Source: Pseudovibrio sp. Ad37 (GTDB taxonomy: Bacteria > Pseudomonadota > Alphaproteobacteria > Rhizobiales > Stappiaceae). Taken from it: a stretch of DNA of 64,000 bases. The notes under the pieces were generated by a model, which saw only the letters and a program-made list of their open reading frames with translations, was not told the origin of the DNA and did not search any database. Shown piece by piece: positions 18,736 through 29,275 of the stretch. The translations under genes and the position numbers were made by a program. The stretch is from contig NZ_LMCF01000218.1 of NCBI RefSeq assembly GCF_001623075.1, positions 167,210-231,209 on the forward strand, read 5' to 3'. The stretch's first letter is position 1. Each line of letters starts with the position of its first letter.

Positions 18736-18755
18736 AAAAGCTTATCAGCAAGCGT

Positions 18756-19730
18756 TTACCGATAAAGGTTCTGCCCTTCCAGATCCTTATAAAGGTGCGC
18801 CACCTGCTCCGCATAGCCATTGTAAAGCTGTGTTGGCACGCGCTCATCCGTACCCAGCAAACGCTCAGAAGCCTGCGACCAGCGAGCATGCGGCACTTCA
18901 GGGTTCACATTCGCCCAGAAACCGTACTCGCTCGGGCCAATCTTTTCCCAGAAGCTGACCGGACGTTGATCAGTAAAGGTGATCTTCACGATGGATTTGA
19001 TGGACTTGAAGCCGTACTTCCATGGCATCACCAAGCGGATCGGCGCGCCATACTGCTTCTGCAACGGCTTGCCATAGATACCCGTCGCTACAAACGCTAG
19101 ATCGTTCATGGCCTCATCCATGGTCAAGCCTTCAACGTAAGGCCACGGATACCAGAACTGACGCTGGCCGCTGGCCACGTCGGAATCTTCAAAGGTCTCA
19201 AAACGGATATACTTAGCACCATTCTGCGGGCCAGCATACTTCACCAGCTCAGACAACGGGAAACCAGTCCACGGCACAGCCATAGCCCACGCTTCAACAC
19301 AACGGTGACGGTAAAGACGCTCCTGCAAAGGCATTTTACGCACCAGATCATCAAAATCGATGGTCTGAGGGTTATCGACCATACCATCAATCGTGATGGA
19401 CCATGGGCGGATCTTCAACGCCTGAGCAGCACCAGAAATGCGCTTGTGCGAACCAAACTCATAGAAGTTGTTGTAAACCGAAGTCACACTCTCAGGCGTA
19501 ATTGCGCGTTTAAGAGTGAAATCAGCATTCCGCTTGACTGGATAGAGATCAAGTGTTGGATCCTTACCATCCTGGGCAAACACATTGCTCACCAAGCCGG
19601 TTCCACCAGCAGCCAGACCAAGGCCAACAGCGCCCAAACCCTTCATAAACCTGCGCCGGTTGAAGAACACATCTTCAGGTGTCGCTTCTCTTTCCGGAAT
19701 AATCCATTCAGGCCTATGAATAATGTTCAT
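18756..19730 (-). CDS. msrP: Protein-methionine-sulfoxide reductase catalytic subunit MsrP
   Basis: Periplasmic molybdenum enzyme (formerly YedY) that repairs oxidised methionines in envelope proteins. The 324-aa protein has a Tat signal (RRRFMKGLGAVGLGLAAG, residues 25-42) ending near FAQDG, then the sulfite-oxidase fold with the Mo-ligand Cys144 in RHRCVEAWAMAVPW and the GAPIRLVMPWKYGFKS segment. The membrane haem partner MsrQ, usually adjacent, is not beside it. The moaD/moaE genes later in the window supply the cofactor class it needs. It diverges from the dehydrogenase gene at 19996. Confidence 0.95.
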   Translation of the reverse strand: MNIIHRPEWIIPEREATPEDVFFNRRRFMKGLGAVGLGLAAGGTGLVSNVFAQDGKDPTLDLYPVKRNADFTLKRAITPESVTSVYNNFYEFGSHKRISGAAQALKIRPWSITIDGMVDNPQTIDFDDLVRKMPLQERLYRHRCVEAWAMAVPWTGFPLSELVKYAGPQNGAKYIRFETFEDSDVASGQRQFWYPWPYVEGLTMDEAMNDLAFVATGIYGKPLQKQYGAPIRLVMPWKYGFKSIKSIVKITFTDQRPVSFWEKIGPSEYGFWANVNPEVPHARWSQASERLLGTDERVPTQLYNGYAEQVAHLYKDLEGQNLYR

Positions 19731-19995
19731 GCTGCCATCTCCAAGCAGGTAAGGGTTACGGTAATGTCTACCAATATTGGCCTATGACTTAGCGGCGAAA
19801 CCCCTTAAACTTCAAGTAAAGCCCCCGTGATCCTGTTCGTGATCAAGAAGAGAGCCTCTCACTCCCACCACAATCTTCTGCGCCTATCAGAATACAATTC
19901 GTTAAATTCAGCGAGTTCAGGACACGCTTTCAAACACGCCTCCAACTTATCCTGAAACGCACAGCGCATGTCAGACAGGGCAAAGGAGCGACACG

Positions 19996-20886
19996 ATGAC
20001 ACTAGGATTTATCGGCCTTGGCGCTATGGGTCTAGGAATGGCCCAGCGCATTAACAAAGACCATGCGCTGAAGGTCTATAACCGCTCTTCGGAGAAAGCC
20101 GCCAGCCTTGTCGCGGAGGGAGCACAGCAAGCCACATCCCTGCAAGACTTCGCAGACTGCGATATCGTTTGCTCAATGCTGTCAGACGATGCAGCTGTTG
20201 AAGCCGTCTATCTTGCCGGAGACACTCTGGCACTCCCACTCAAAGAAAACAGCATCTCCATCTCCCACAGCACCATCAGCCCACCAATGGTAGACCGTCT
20301 CGTTGCTGCCCATGAGCATGCCAATGTCCGGTTCCTGTGTGTGCCAGTACTTGGCCGACCAGACAAAGCCGCGGAAGGACAACTGGTCGCCGTCGCAGCA
20401 GGCGAACGCAGTGCAATGGACGAGGCTCGCTCTGTGCTGGAAGCCATATCCACGCGGCAGTTCTGGATGGGTCCAACTCCGCGCCAAGCTGCGGTCACCA
20501 AACTAGGCATGAATTTCATGATAGCGGCGGCAGTAGAAGCCTTGGCCGAAAGCTTCACTCTTACAAGAAAGGCTGGCATAGATCCGGAGACCTTCCTCAC
20601 GCTGATAACAGAGACACTGTTCAGCGCGCCCATCTATCAAGCATACGCCCCTCTCATCGCCCGCGAGGAAAACCCCACTCCCGGCTTCAAGACCGCCTTG
20701 GGCTTGAAGGACGTCAATCTAGCGCAACAAACAGCTCGGGACCTCAGAGTACCTCTCCCCACAGCAGAAATCATCGCCAATCAACTCCGGACTGCAATCG
20801 CAGCCGGATATGCAGACGAAGACTGGTCCATCCTCGCCCGCCTCATGGCCCAAACAGCCTCCCTGCCGCCCATCAAACGAAGATGA
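19996..20886 (+). CDS. NAD(P)-dependent beta-hydroxyacid dehydrogenase family protein
   Basis: A 296-aa oxidoreductase of the 3-hydroxyisobutyrate dehydrogenase / 6-phosphogluconate dehydrogenase superfamily. The Rossmann motif is GFIGLGAMGLGMA (residues 4-16), the nucleotide loop has NRSSEKA, and the catalytic lysine is Lys169 in KLGMNF. The substrate-binding segment reads VPVLGRPDKAAEGQL instead of the DAPVSGG typical of 3-hydroxyisobutyrate or tartronate-semialdehyde enzymes, so the substrate cannot be named. A strong AAAGGAG ribosome site precedes the ATG. Followed by a terminator. Confidence 0.88.
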   Translation: MTLGFIGLGAMGLGMAQRINKDHALKVYNRSSEKAASLVAEGAQQATSLQDFADCDIVCSMLSDDAAVEAVYLAGDTLALPLKENSISISHSTISPPMVDRLVAAHEHANVRFLCVPVLGRPDKAAEGQLVAVAAGERSAMDEARSVLEAISTRQFWMGPTPRQAAVTKLGMNFMIAAAVEALAESFTLTRKAGIDPETFLTLITETLFSAPIYQAYAPLIAREENPTPGFKTALGLKDVNLAQQTARDLRVPLPTAEIIANQLRTAIAAGYADEDWSILARLMAQTASLPPIKRR

Positions 20887-20908
20887 GAGGATTGCAGGAG
20901 CACAGAAA

Positions 20909-20938
20909 AACCCGGAGCATTGCCCCGGGTTCTTTTTC
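20909..20938 (+). terminator. Rho-independent terminator after dehydrogenase gene
   Basis: Stem AACCCGG / CCGGGTT around a 9-nt loop, then CTTTTTC. Confidence 0.8.
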
Positions 20939-20950
20939 TATCTCACTTTA

Positions 20951-20996
20951 GAGCGTATTCCCGAAAAGTGGTTCCGGTTTTCGGACAAGAATACGC
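20951..20996. repeat. Dispersed intergenic palindromic element, copy A
   Basis: Two nested inverted repeats: outer GCGTATTC / GAATACGC and inner CCGAAAA / TTTTCGG around GTGGTTCCGG. It begins GAGCGTATTC and can fold into a long hairpin. A diverged copy lies at 48388-48436 and a half copy at 28126-28144, so this is a repeat family. It sits between two convergent genes. Confidence 0.65.
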
Positions 20997-21013
20997 GCGC
21001 AAGCTCTGGAGTA

Positions 21014-23074
21014 TCAGGCTGGTGCTGTTGCACCCTCAATCACTTTGTCCGCAGCCTTGCCGGAAAGCTCGGCCAGGTGGTCAAAGTTACGAGAGAACGT
21101 CGCCACACCAGCTGTTGCAGAGCGAAGCTCTACAATAAGGTCGCTGAGTTCACTCTCAGGGATCATGGCTTCCACTTCATCCCAGCCATCCCAGTTATCG
21201 CGGGCATCAAACCCAAGGATTTGTCCACGGCGACCGGAAACAATCGCATTGATACGAGCTGTTGTATCTGACGGACAGGCCACAACAACCTTATCAACGG
21301 GCTCAAGAAGAACCGGCTTACATTCCTTCAAACCATCTTTCATGGCGAGAATACCTGCCATGCGGAACGCCTGATCAGAGCTGTCAACGGAGTGATAGGA
21401 GCCATCCTTCAGCGTCACAGCCACATCCACGACTGGGAAGCCCAAAGGCCCTTTCTCAAGAGCTTCTTTCACGCCATCACCGACAGATGGAATGTACTGT
21501 TTAGGCACCACACCACCGGTAATCGTGTCGTTAAAGCTGTGCCCTTCACCTCGTGGCATAGGCTGGATAGACAGCACCACATCGCCAAACTGACCGTGGC
21601 CACCACTTTGCTTCTTATGGCGTCCGCGCAGCTCAGTCGTACCGCGAATGGTTTCCTTGTATGGAATGCGAGGTTCAAAGCTCTTCACTGACAGACCGTA
21701 GCGTCCGGTCAGTTTCTCAAGAGCAACCCGCAGATGCATTTCGCCCTGCCCCTCCAGTACGGTCTCACCCGTGCTCTGGACCTGGGTAATGCTCAGGGAT
21801 GGATCCTCATCCACCAACTTGGAAAGCGCCGTAGAGAGCCTGACTTCATCCTTCCGTTCTGTCGCCGTAATCCCCTTGGAAAGAACTGCATCCGGAGTAT
21901 CAACGACAAACAGACTTTGCGAAGGCTTGGCACCAACACCAAGTGTCATGCCGGTTTCAATATTATCCAACTTGCCAAGAGCCACCAGATCACCAGCAAC
22001 AGCCTCTGTAATCTTCTTCGGCTGTAAACCCTGCATCTGGAACAGACCAGATGGCCGGTACTCTTCCCCATGTCTGTCGTAAAGAAGCGCACCTTCCTTC
22101 ACAGACCCACCAAACAGACGGGCAACAGAGAGCTTGCCGCCGTGTGAAGTGTGGTAGGTTTTCAGCACCTGAAGAATAGCATCATCTTCCTTGAGCCCAA
22201 GACGCTTGCGGGTCTCAACAATACCTGGTGCATCATGGCGCAAAGCCTTCAACAAGCGGCGGATGCCATTGCCTTTAATCGCGCTGCCTATGAACACAGG
22301 GCAGATTTCACCACGTTGCATTTCCTGCACAAGATCATCAAAAATGACCTCACTCTCAGGTGCTTCGTCTTCTAAAAGCTTCTCCATGAGAACGTCATCG
22401 TGATCTGCCAGCATTTCCATCATGGCATAGCGCGCTTCCACCTCACGGGCACGCTCATCATCAGGAATCTCGATAGTCTTGCTTGGCTTACCTTCCTGGT
22501 AGACAAAGGCCCGCTCCAGCGCCAGATCAATAAAGCCTGTCGCAGTGCCATTCTCCCAAATCGGGATCTGGCGCAGCACCATTGGAAGGCTCGAAGCTGG
22601 CTGCAATGCCTGAAGCATCGCGCGCACACTGCCTGTTGCCTTGTCTATTTTATTCAGGAAGAGAACATGCGGGATGTTCCGCTGTTCGAGTGATTTGAGA
22701 ATGAGTTGAAGAGCTGCTGTTTTCTTTTCATCTGGCTCAGCAACCACAACAGCAATATCTACTCCGTTTAAGACACTGTTGCCTTCGTGAAGAAATTCTA
22801 CGGATCCGGGGCAGTCGATAAATGTGAAGTGATCGCCCTTATAGGTGCAGGTGGCAATGTTCGCCTCAACGCTCATGCTGTGATCACGCGCTTCGTCACT
22901 GCTGTCACCCAGTGAGCTTTTCGCGTCAACACTTCCCTGTCGCCCAATAGCCCCCGTTCGTGCGAGAAGAGCTTCCAGCAGAGTGGTCTTGCCACTTGCG
23001 AAAGGTCCAATTATGGCAACCGAACGAGGGCTGCGAACCCTGCCTCCGGCAACTCCGACATGCTTGTCTCCCAT
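21014..23074 (-). CDS. Elongation factor G-like GTPase (EF-G paralog)
   Basis: A 686-aa translational-GTPase paralog. G1 is GPFASGKTT (residues 23-31), G3 DCPGSVEF, G4 LNKID; domains II-V follow, including GGHGQFGDVVLSIQP and a C-terminal EF-G domain V (SGRRGQILGFDARDNWDGWD). The family lies apart from canonical FusA and its cellular role is unclear (ribosome translocation is not shown for it). The frame is open 60 codons upstream, but MGDKHVGVAGGRVRSPRSVA at 23074 follows a good AGGGAG site. Single gene, no operon partner visible. Confidence 0.9.
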   Translation of the reverse strand: MGDKHVGVAGGRVRSPRSVAIIGPFASGKTTLLEALLARTGAIGRQGSVDAKSSLGDSSDEARDHSMSVEANIATCTYKGDHFTFIDCPGSVEFLHEGNSVLNGVDIAVVVAEPDEKKTAALQLILKSLEQRNIPHVLFLNKIDKATGSVRAMLQALQPASSLPMVLRQIPIWENGTATGFIDLALERAFVYQEGKPSKTIEIPDDERAREVEARYAMMEMLADHDDVLMEKLLEDEAPESEVIFDDLVQEMQRGEICPVFIGSAIKGNGIRRLLKALRHDAPGIVETRKRLGLKEDDAILQVLKTYHTSHGGKLSVARLFGGSVKEGALLYDRHGEEYRPSGLFQMQGLQPKKITEAVAGDLVALGKLDNIETGMTLGVGAKPSQSLFVVDTPDAVLSKGITATERKDEVRLSTALSKLVDEDPSLSITQVQSTGETVLEGQGEMHLRVALEKLTGRYGLSVKSFEPRIPYKETIRGTTELRGRHKKQSGGHGQFGDVVLSIQPMPRGEGHSFNDTITGGVVPKQYIPSVGDGVKEALEKGPLGFPVVDVAVTLKDGSYHSVDSSDQAFRMAGILAMKDGLKECKPVLLEPVDKVVVACPSDTTARINAIVSGRRGQILGFDARDNWDGWDEVEAMIPESELSDLIVELRSATAGVATFSRNFDHLAELSGKAADKVIEGATAPA

Positions 23075-23320
23075 GATCCATACTCCCTGTTTGGGTTTGG
23101 GAAGCAGGCACGGGCGTTTGCGCCATGGCGGCGCAAAATCACACGCGCCTTCCAGAGTATTATAAGACTCTGGATGAGTATCGTCACTCGGAAACACAGT
23201 GATATGCAAGCGCCAAAACAAGGGCGGACTGAAGCGTGACAGTCCGCCGCACAATATGAACCGGCACTATTTATAAAGATCAAAGGGTTAGGATTCTCAA
23301 TCCCCCTAAGATTTAATGGA

Positions 23321-23830
23321 TCACTGCTTGGTCAACCGCAACCCTGTAACACCCGCTGTGATGTTCGCTCCGGTCTGCCCTTGCAAGCTCAAAGGCTGCA
23401 AAGCGATGGAGCGGTTCAGACCACCCAGCAGGACGTTCGCCTGCACACCAGCACCCAATGTGACACCGGCAGACACACCGCCGTAACTCCCGGCAAGAGA
23501 ACCCGGCTTCAGGTTAGCCTTCGGCGCAACAACACCCCACACCAACGTTCCAGATGTGACGGGTCCAATATCGATGCCATAGCTATTGATCGTACCGGTG
23601 TATCCTTCGATGCGCTTGCCACTTGGCGATTTAAAGACACAGGACAGTTCGTGAGAAGAGCCAACAATAAAGTTGGTCCCAGCAACCAGATCACAAGTTA
23701 AGGATCCAACTTCAACACCTGGGCGATCTTTCTTTGGCTCTTCAGCAGGAGCTGCAGGTGTGTCTGCAGAATAGGCGGAAGTGCTGAAACCAAGAGCGGC
23801 GACAGCAGCAAAAGCTAGGCATTTTCTCAT
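23321..23830 (-). CDS. DUF992 domain-containing secreted protein
   Basis: A 169-aa exported protein with a clear signal peptide (MRKCLAFAAVAALGFSTSAY, cleavage near SADTPAAP), a Pro/Glu linker and a DUF992 domain: VGSLTCDLVAGTNFIVGSSH, ELSCVFKSPSGKRIEGYTG, the glycine-rich SLAGSYGGVSAGVTLGAGV and the end SLQGQTGANITAGVTGLRL. Two cysteines (in SLTCDL and LSCVF) probably form a disulfide. The family is common in Rhizobiales and its function is unknown. It diverges from the envelope-protein gene at 24277. Confidence 0.9.
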   Translation of the reverse strand: MRKCLAFAAVAALGFSTSAYSADTPAAPAEEPKKDRPGVEVGSLTCDLVAGTNFIVGSSHELSCVFKSPSGKRIEGYTGTINSYGIDIGPVTSGTLVWGVVAPKANLKPGSLAGSYGGVSAGVTLGAGVQANVLLGGLNRSIALQPLSLQGQTGANITAGVTGLRLTKQ

Positions 23831-24276
23831 TATTATTCTCCAGTGCTCAGGCTCTACGACCTTTTACAATGGGAAAGCAAAGTGTACGAACTGTCAAAGC
23901 CTTGCTTCGATCACAGTGAACACCCCGCTTAGTTACAACGTTATTTTTACCTAGTGATATACGTTAGAAATTGTGATTAGGATTTTCACCATAAACGCAT
24001 CACAGACCGGCCTGCCCTGTCCGTCACCTAACCGGGTTAACCCTAAGCATCCCTTAAGCCGCTCAAAGTCATCTACGAGAAGTCCAGCATGCAGAATGAC
24101 TTACAGCAAAATAATCGATAAAGCCTACATTCCTGGAAGGTTTCATAAAGCTGTAAACCAATTATTAACCATAGATGTTAAGCCTAATGATTTGACCCAT
24201 TTTGGGACACTTTAGAACAATGTTTTAAATAAAACACGAGACTCTCCACTCAGAAATTGAGTACGGAGAATCAGCA
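23831..24276. other. Divergent promoter region, DUF992 and envelope protein genes
   Basis: 446 bp of AT-rich sequence between two genes for exported proteins. It should carry both promoters. I see no supported small ORF, terminator or RNA. Confidence 0.5.
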
Positions 24277-24990
24277 ATGCGCTCAAATTTGAAGACACTT
24301 TTGTTTGGCGTAACCGGTGCAATAGCCATTGCAACTCTTCCAGCGATCGCGCAGGCAAATCCTATCAATGCCCGCATTACCACTGCTTTCGGGGCACTCG
24401 AAGGCAAGATGCTGGGCCTGTTGTCAGGAACAGCTGCTTTCGGGCAGGGTCCAGGCTTTGCATCACAATTTGATGCGACCGCAGGCGGAACAAAAGACTA
24501 TGGCTTTTATGCTGGCACAGGCCGCATGGGCTTCCGCACGCAGGACTACAACTACTTCGGTGTTGTTGGCTCTGCAGCGCAAATCAACGGTGGAGCCGGT
24601 TCACTCGGCTACCTAGGTGCAGAAGCACAGGTTCACTTTGAGAACTTGTCTGTTGACGGCCTCATCGGCGTTCAGATGATCGACGATACGGGCTCAGTCA
24701 TGGGTGGTGCAACCGCATCTTACTACGCCAGCGAAAACGCACGCTTTTACGCGGGTTACCGCTATCTGCGCGACAGCCATATCTACGCAATGGGTATGGA
24801 GTTCAAGCCAGGCACAGAAACCGCCAACGGCATGACAATGTTCGCAGACCTGCGCTCTGAGAAGCTTGAAAACGCTTCTATCATGGCAGGCGTCCGTTTC
24901 TCCTTCGCCGATGCACAGACATTGGTTGAGGAAAGCCGCGGCACATTCGTCAACAACAGCTACATTCTGGATGCTCTCCTCCCGGACTAA
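24277..24990 (+). CDS. Putative secreted/outer-membrane protein of unknown family
   Basis: A 237-aa protein with a signal peptide (LLFGVTGAIAIATLPAIAQA, cleavage before NPIN). The mature part alternates Gly/aromatic strands (DYGFYAGTGRMGFRTQDYNY, FGVVGSAAQINGGAGSLGYL, ENARFYAGYRYLRDSHIYAM, ASIMAGVRFSF), the pattern of an 8-10-stranded beta-barrel, but no C-terminal aromatic residue ends it (it ends DALLPD). I do not recognise the family. A single gene with its own terminator; its neighbours are also envelope-related. Confidence 0.7.
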   Translation: MRSNLKTLLFGVTGAIAIATLPAIAQANPINARITTAFGALEGKMLGLLSGTAAFGQGPGFASQFDATAGGTKDYGFYAGTGRMGFRTQDYNYFGVVGSAAQINGGAGSLGYLGAEAQVHFENLSVDGLIGVQMIDDTGSVMGGATASYYASENARFYAGYRYLRDSHIYAMGMEFKPGTETANGMTMFADLRSEKLENASIMAGVRFSFADAQTLVEESRGTFVNNSYILDALLPD

Positions 24991-25020
24991 ACATCCAGTC
25001 TCGCGAAACACCTACAACAA

Positions 25021-25051
25021 AAAAGGCGCTGCGTGATGCAGCGCCTTTTTT
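25021..25051. terminator. Bidirectional terminator between convergent genes
   Basis: AAAAGGCGCTGC / GCAGCGCCTTTT around GTGAT, with T-tracts on both strands; serves the gene at 24277 and probably the aminotransferase. Confidence 0.9.
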
Positions 25052-25104
25052 CTATTGAAAGCTGAGCACCAAAGAGGTCTTCGGCGCTCTTTTTCCAGAT
25101 AAGC

Positions 25105-26358
<1,254 letters not shown>

Positions 26359-26578
26359 CTAAGGCGCAGACCAAAGCTTGGCAAGCGCAAACACGCCAGT
26401 TTTTCTGCTCAAATTTCGCCAAAGACTGCAGATTTTTTCAAATATTACTCCCCAGATATAATCAGGGGTTCTGTGACGCTGCGTCTCTTGTATTTCCGGA
26501 GGAACAAAGCTAAGCAGCCTCTCAAGCTAAAGACCTGAAGATTTAGCTGGTCCCATCAGAAATGAGAGCCTGAATTCC

Positions 26579-26977
26579 GTGAAAAGCCTGCTGCGAAAAC
26601 TACTCGAAAATCAGTTCATTCGCTTCGGAATGGTTGGTGGCTCTGGTCTTGTGGTCGATCTGGTAGCCCTCGCCTTTTTCTGGCAAGTGGCTGGTCTTGA
26701 TCCCCTCATTGCGCGAATCCTTTCCATCTGGATTGCCATGACCAACAACTGGTTCTGGAATCGCATCTTCACCTTCCGCTCTGAAGGCAATCCGTTTGGG
26801 GAGTATGTGAGATTCGTTCTGGTCAACAGCGTGGGGGCGGTCATCAACTACAGCACCTATGGCGCGCTGATCACCCTGATCGACAGCTTCTCCACCTATC
26901 TGGCCGTTATCCTCGCCACACTGGTGTCCATGACCTTCAACTTCGTGCTTTCAAAAATCTACGCATTCAAAATCTAA
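26579..26977 (+). CDS. GtrA-family membrane protein
   Basis: A 132-aa inner-membrane protein with four predicted transmembrane helices (around residues 14-36, 42-60, 77-96 and 102-125) and the GtrA signatures FIRFGMVGGSGLVVDLVALA and WNRIFTFRS. GtrA proteins are thought to flip or present polyprenyl-linked sugars for glycosylation of surface polysaccharides. The start is GTG, preceded only by a weak GAGAG. No glycosyltransferase lies beside it, so its substrate is unknown. Confidence 0.9.
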   Translation: MKSLLRKLLENQFIRFGMVGGSGLVVDLVALAFFWQVAGLDPLIARILSIWIAMTNNWFWNRIFTFRSEGNPFGEYVRFVLVNSVGAVINYSTYGALITLIDSFSTYLAVILATLVSMTFNFVLSKIYAFKI

Positions 26978-27420
26978 GCGCAGGTATTTCAGGAAAAGGG
27001 GCTCTTTTTTGGATGTGCCGACAGGGTAAGAAACACCCCTGCCAGCACAAAGCACTCAGGTCCGCCAGCACCTAGAAACTCTAGGAGATTTGATTGTATT
27101 TTCGCCCTTACATCAAATGCTACTCGTAGGTGCAGCGCACAAACAACCCCTACCCCTGCGGTATATACTGTTTTTTTTAACCATAACGATATCCAGTATT
27201 CCGCTCGGTAGAACTACATAGGATAAGTTGCGGTCACGCACTAACCTCCATTTAACCAATTCCCTTTTCTTTTCTGCCGCTTAAATCGCCTATTACTCTC
27301 AGCAGCGCCATACTGTCACTCAGCGCGATTGGACTGCAGGCAGCTGTTCCATAAGTTCCACTTGCAGAATAATTCCGAACAGGAGTAACGTTCTGTTACA
27401 GCAATAAGCGGGGACGAACG
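26978..27420. other. Intergenic region GtrA to DUF3775 gene
   Basis: 443 bp, pyrimidine-rich and AT-rich, with an eight-T run near 27170. No supported ORF, hairpin terminator or RNA. Confidence 0.45.
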
Positions 27421-27831
27421 ATGGCCGTAGAACTAGCACTATCTGCAGAAACTGTTCGCTTGATCGTACAAAAAGCGCGCGCTGTTTCCGTAAGCCTGCC
27501 AGACACTTACGAGGACGGGCACGAAGGTGACTTCTCCTTCGATACGGAAAAGCTGGAAAACGTTCACCACCATGACGGACTTGCAGAAGAAGAGCATGAC
27601 GACTTTTCTGAGTCTGAACTGAGAGAGATTATCGACGACCTCAACATCGACGAAGCGACAGAACTGGTCGCCATCGCATGGATAGGTCGCGGTGATTATG
27701 ATCAGAACGACCTGGATATTGCCTTCTCTGAAGCACGCGAACGATCCACATCTCCAGTCTCAACGTACCTTTTGGGCCTCCCCCTCTTGCCTGATTATCT
27801 CGAGGCTGGTCTCGAAGCTCTGAATCTATAA
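27421..27831 (+). CDS. DUF3775 domain-containing protein
   Basis: A 136-aa acidic cytoplasmic protein. The N-terminus (LSAETVRLIVQKARAVSVSL) and the C-terminal block (LREIIDDLNIDEATELVAIA, WIGRGDYDQNDLDIAFSEAR, STYLLGLPLLPDYLEAGLEA) match DUF3775, a family of unknown role in alphaproteobacteria. No enzyme motif is visible. The ATG follows a purine-rich GCGGGGACGA. Confidence 0.88.
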   Translation: MAVELALSAETVRLIVQKARAVSVSLPDTYEDGHEGDFSFDTEKLENVHHHDGLAEEEHDDFSESELREIIDDLNIDEATELVAIAWIGRGDYDQNDLDIAFSEARERSTSPVSTYLLGLPLLPDYLEAGLEALNL

Positions 27832-27999
27832 GAAAATATGGGCAATAGCAGTTTTGCAATTGAGTGATCTGCTTAAGCTCAACCTGTGGTATCTCGAACA
27901 CACCAAAATCCAGTAATATATACTTTCTGTATTCGATGTAATCCGCGTCTATTGGCCCCTACTCAGGAAAACAACTGACCTGGGCCGCAGGGGAGCACA

Positions 28000-28128
28000 A
28001 TGAGAACCTCGCCAGTTGACTACCATCGTAAAGAGCACGTCAGTCACGCCCAATCACCATGGCCTGTTGCAGCAACAGTCATCGCCGCTTTCGTTGGCAT
28101 AATGATCATGGTCTTGTTTGTCTTTTAG
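28000..28128 (+). CDS. 42-aa single-pass small membrane protein
   Basis: ORF with ATG at 28000 preceded by AGGGGAG at a good distance. It encodes a polar, His-rich N-terminus (MRTSPVDYHRKEHVSHAQSP) followed by one hydrophobic helix (WPVAATVIAAFVGIMIMVLF) and ends VF. This layout is typical of genuine small inner-membrane proteins. Its stop codon abuts a partial copy of the dispersed repeat. Role unknown. Confidence 0.6.
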   Translation: MRTSPVDYHRKEHVSHAQSPWPVAATVIAAFVGIMIMVLFVF

Positions 28129-28144
28129 AGCGTTTGCCCAAAAG
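28126..28144. repeat. Half copy of the dispersed palindromic element
   Basis: TAGAGCGTTTGCCCAAAAG matches the left arm of copy A (AGAGCGTATTCCCGAAAAG) at most positions, but the right arm is missing. Confidence 0.45.
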
Positions 28145-28289
28145 TCAAATGCCAGCACACGCAGCGCGAGTGCAAATGAACGCTACGTATCTGACACCGT
28201 CAAGAAGCTCAAAATCGCCTTGAGAGAAATTCAACAGAAGCGCTGACAGACCGCTTGCAGCACCTATTCGCTTGCAGTACAGCTGCGGG

Positions 28290-29189
28290 ATGACTAGGGC
28301 ATCTGCAAACATACTTCTTCTCATGGCTGGCCTCATCTGGGGCATGGCCTTTGTCGCGCAATCAACTGCAATGGAAAGTCTTGGACCCCTGCAGTTTTCT
28401 GGCCTGCGATTTCTCCTCGCCACCTTGGTGATCTTTCCATTCGCGCTGCGCGAACGCCGCGTGCACAGCACCAAGAAACTTGGCAAGGCTCACCTTCCTG
28501 CGCTGTTGATGGTTTGTGTTGCCTTCACACTGGGCACTGTCCTGCAACAGTATGGCATCGTGATAACATCCGTCACCAACGCCGGTTTTCTAACCGCTAT
28601 CTATGTTGTGCTGACGCCAATCCTTGTCACACTGTTCTTTAAAGGAAGACCAAATTTCCTCGTGTGGCCTGCAAGCCTGCTCACCCTGCTCGGCATTTAC
28701 CTGCTCGGCGGTGGTTTGACAGCTTTGAACGGCGGCGACTTGCTCATGCTCTTGTGCGCAGTTTTCTGGGCTTTGCAAGTGATCTTCGTTGGACGCCTCG
28801 CAACCTCCTCTGGCCGCCCGATCACCGTTGCTGTCATCCAGTTCGCCTTCCTTGGCGTTGTGTGTGTAGTAGCCTCACTCTTCTTCGAAGCCTACTCCGT
28901 GCAAGCCCTTCAGGATGCGTGGTTCGAAATCTTCTTCGCAGGCGCGTTGTCTGGAGGCGTGGCCTTCACCTTCCAGGCATTCGGCCAGCAATGGACCACA
29001 CCGTCCGACGCAGCCATCATGCTGTCTTCAGAAGCCCTCTTCGCCGCTCTGGCTGCAGCAGTCATTCTGGGCGAACGCATCGCCCCAATCGGACTGATCG
29101 GCTGCGCCCTCATCTTCAGCGGTATCCTGCTTGTTGAAGTCGGACCTCACTACCTCAAATCCCGACGAAGCATGGCACAGGCCGAATAG
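28290..29189 (+). CDS. EamA-family (DMT superfamily) transporter
   Basis: A 299-aa inner-membrane protein with ten predicted helices in two EamA repeats (ANILLLMAGLIWGMAFVAQS, GLRFLLATLVIFPFAL; LLMLLCAVFWALQVIFVGRL, SEALFAALAAAVILGERIAP). DMT proteins export small metabolites or drugs; the substrate cannot be told from sequence. ATG at 28290 is preferred over an in-frame TTG at 28272. A terminator follows the gene. Confidence 0.9.
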   Translation: MTRASANILLLMAGLIWGMAFVAQSTAMESLGPLQFSGLRFLLATLVIFPFALRERRVHSTKKLGKAHLPALLMVCVAFTLGTVLQQYGIVITSVTNAGFLTAIYVVLTPILVTLFFKGRPNFLVWPASLLTLLGIYLLGGGLTALNGGDLLMLLCAVFWALQVIFVGRLATSSGRPITVAVIQFAFLGVVCVVASLFFEAYSVQALQDAWFEIFFAGALSGGVAFTFQAFGQQWTTPSDAAIMLSSEALFAALAAAVILGERIAPIGLIGCALIFSGILLVEVGPHYLKSRRSMAQAE

Positions 29190-29215
29190 AGCTTTAAAAA
29201 GCATCAGCACAAAAC

Positions 29216-29246
29216 ACAAAAGGCAGCCAACCGGCTGCCTTTATTT
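29216..29246. terminator. Bidirectional terminator between EamA and pseudoazurin genes
   Basis: AAAGGCAGCC / GGCTGCCTTT around AACC; T-rich on both strands, between convergent genes. Confidence 0.8.
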
Positions 29247-29275
29247 TATCTAACTTCCGCGCAAGCTCTACACGC

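Larger units (their letters stand above)
17432..18755. other. 1.3-kb intergenic region with sRNA and small ORF
   Basis: Holds, in order: a 15-bp palindrome (17495-17509), the lsrB terminator, an AbcR-type sRNA with promoter and terminator (about 17698-17875), a 47-aa secreted-protein ORF (18368-18511) and the msrP terminator. From 17880 to 18350 I see AT-rich sequence with no supported gene. Confidence 0.6.

Noticed and set aside
23946..23966. Possible third copy of the FadL palindrome
   Set aside because: TTACCTAGTGATATACGTTA resembles the arms, but the spacing is longer and the symmetry is broken.
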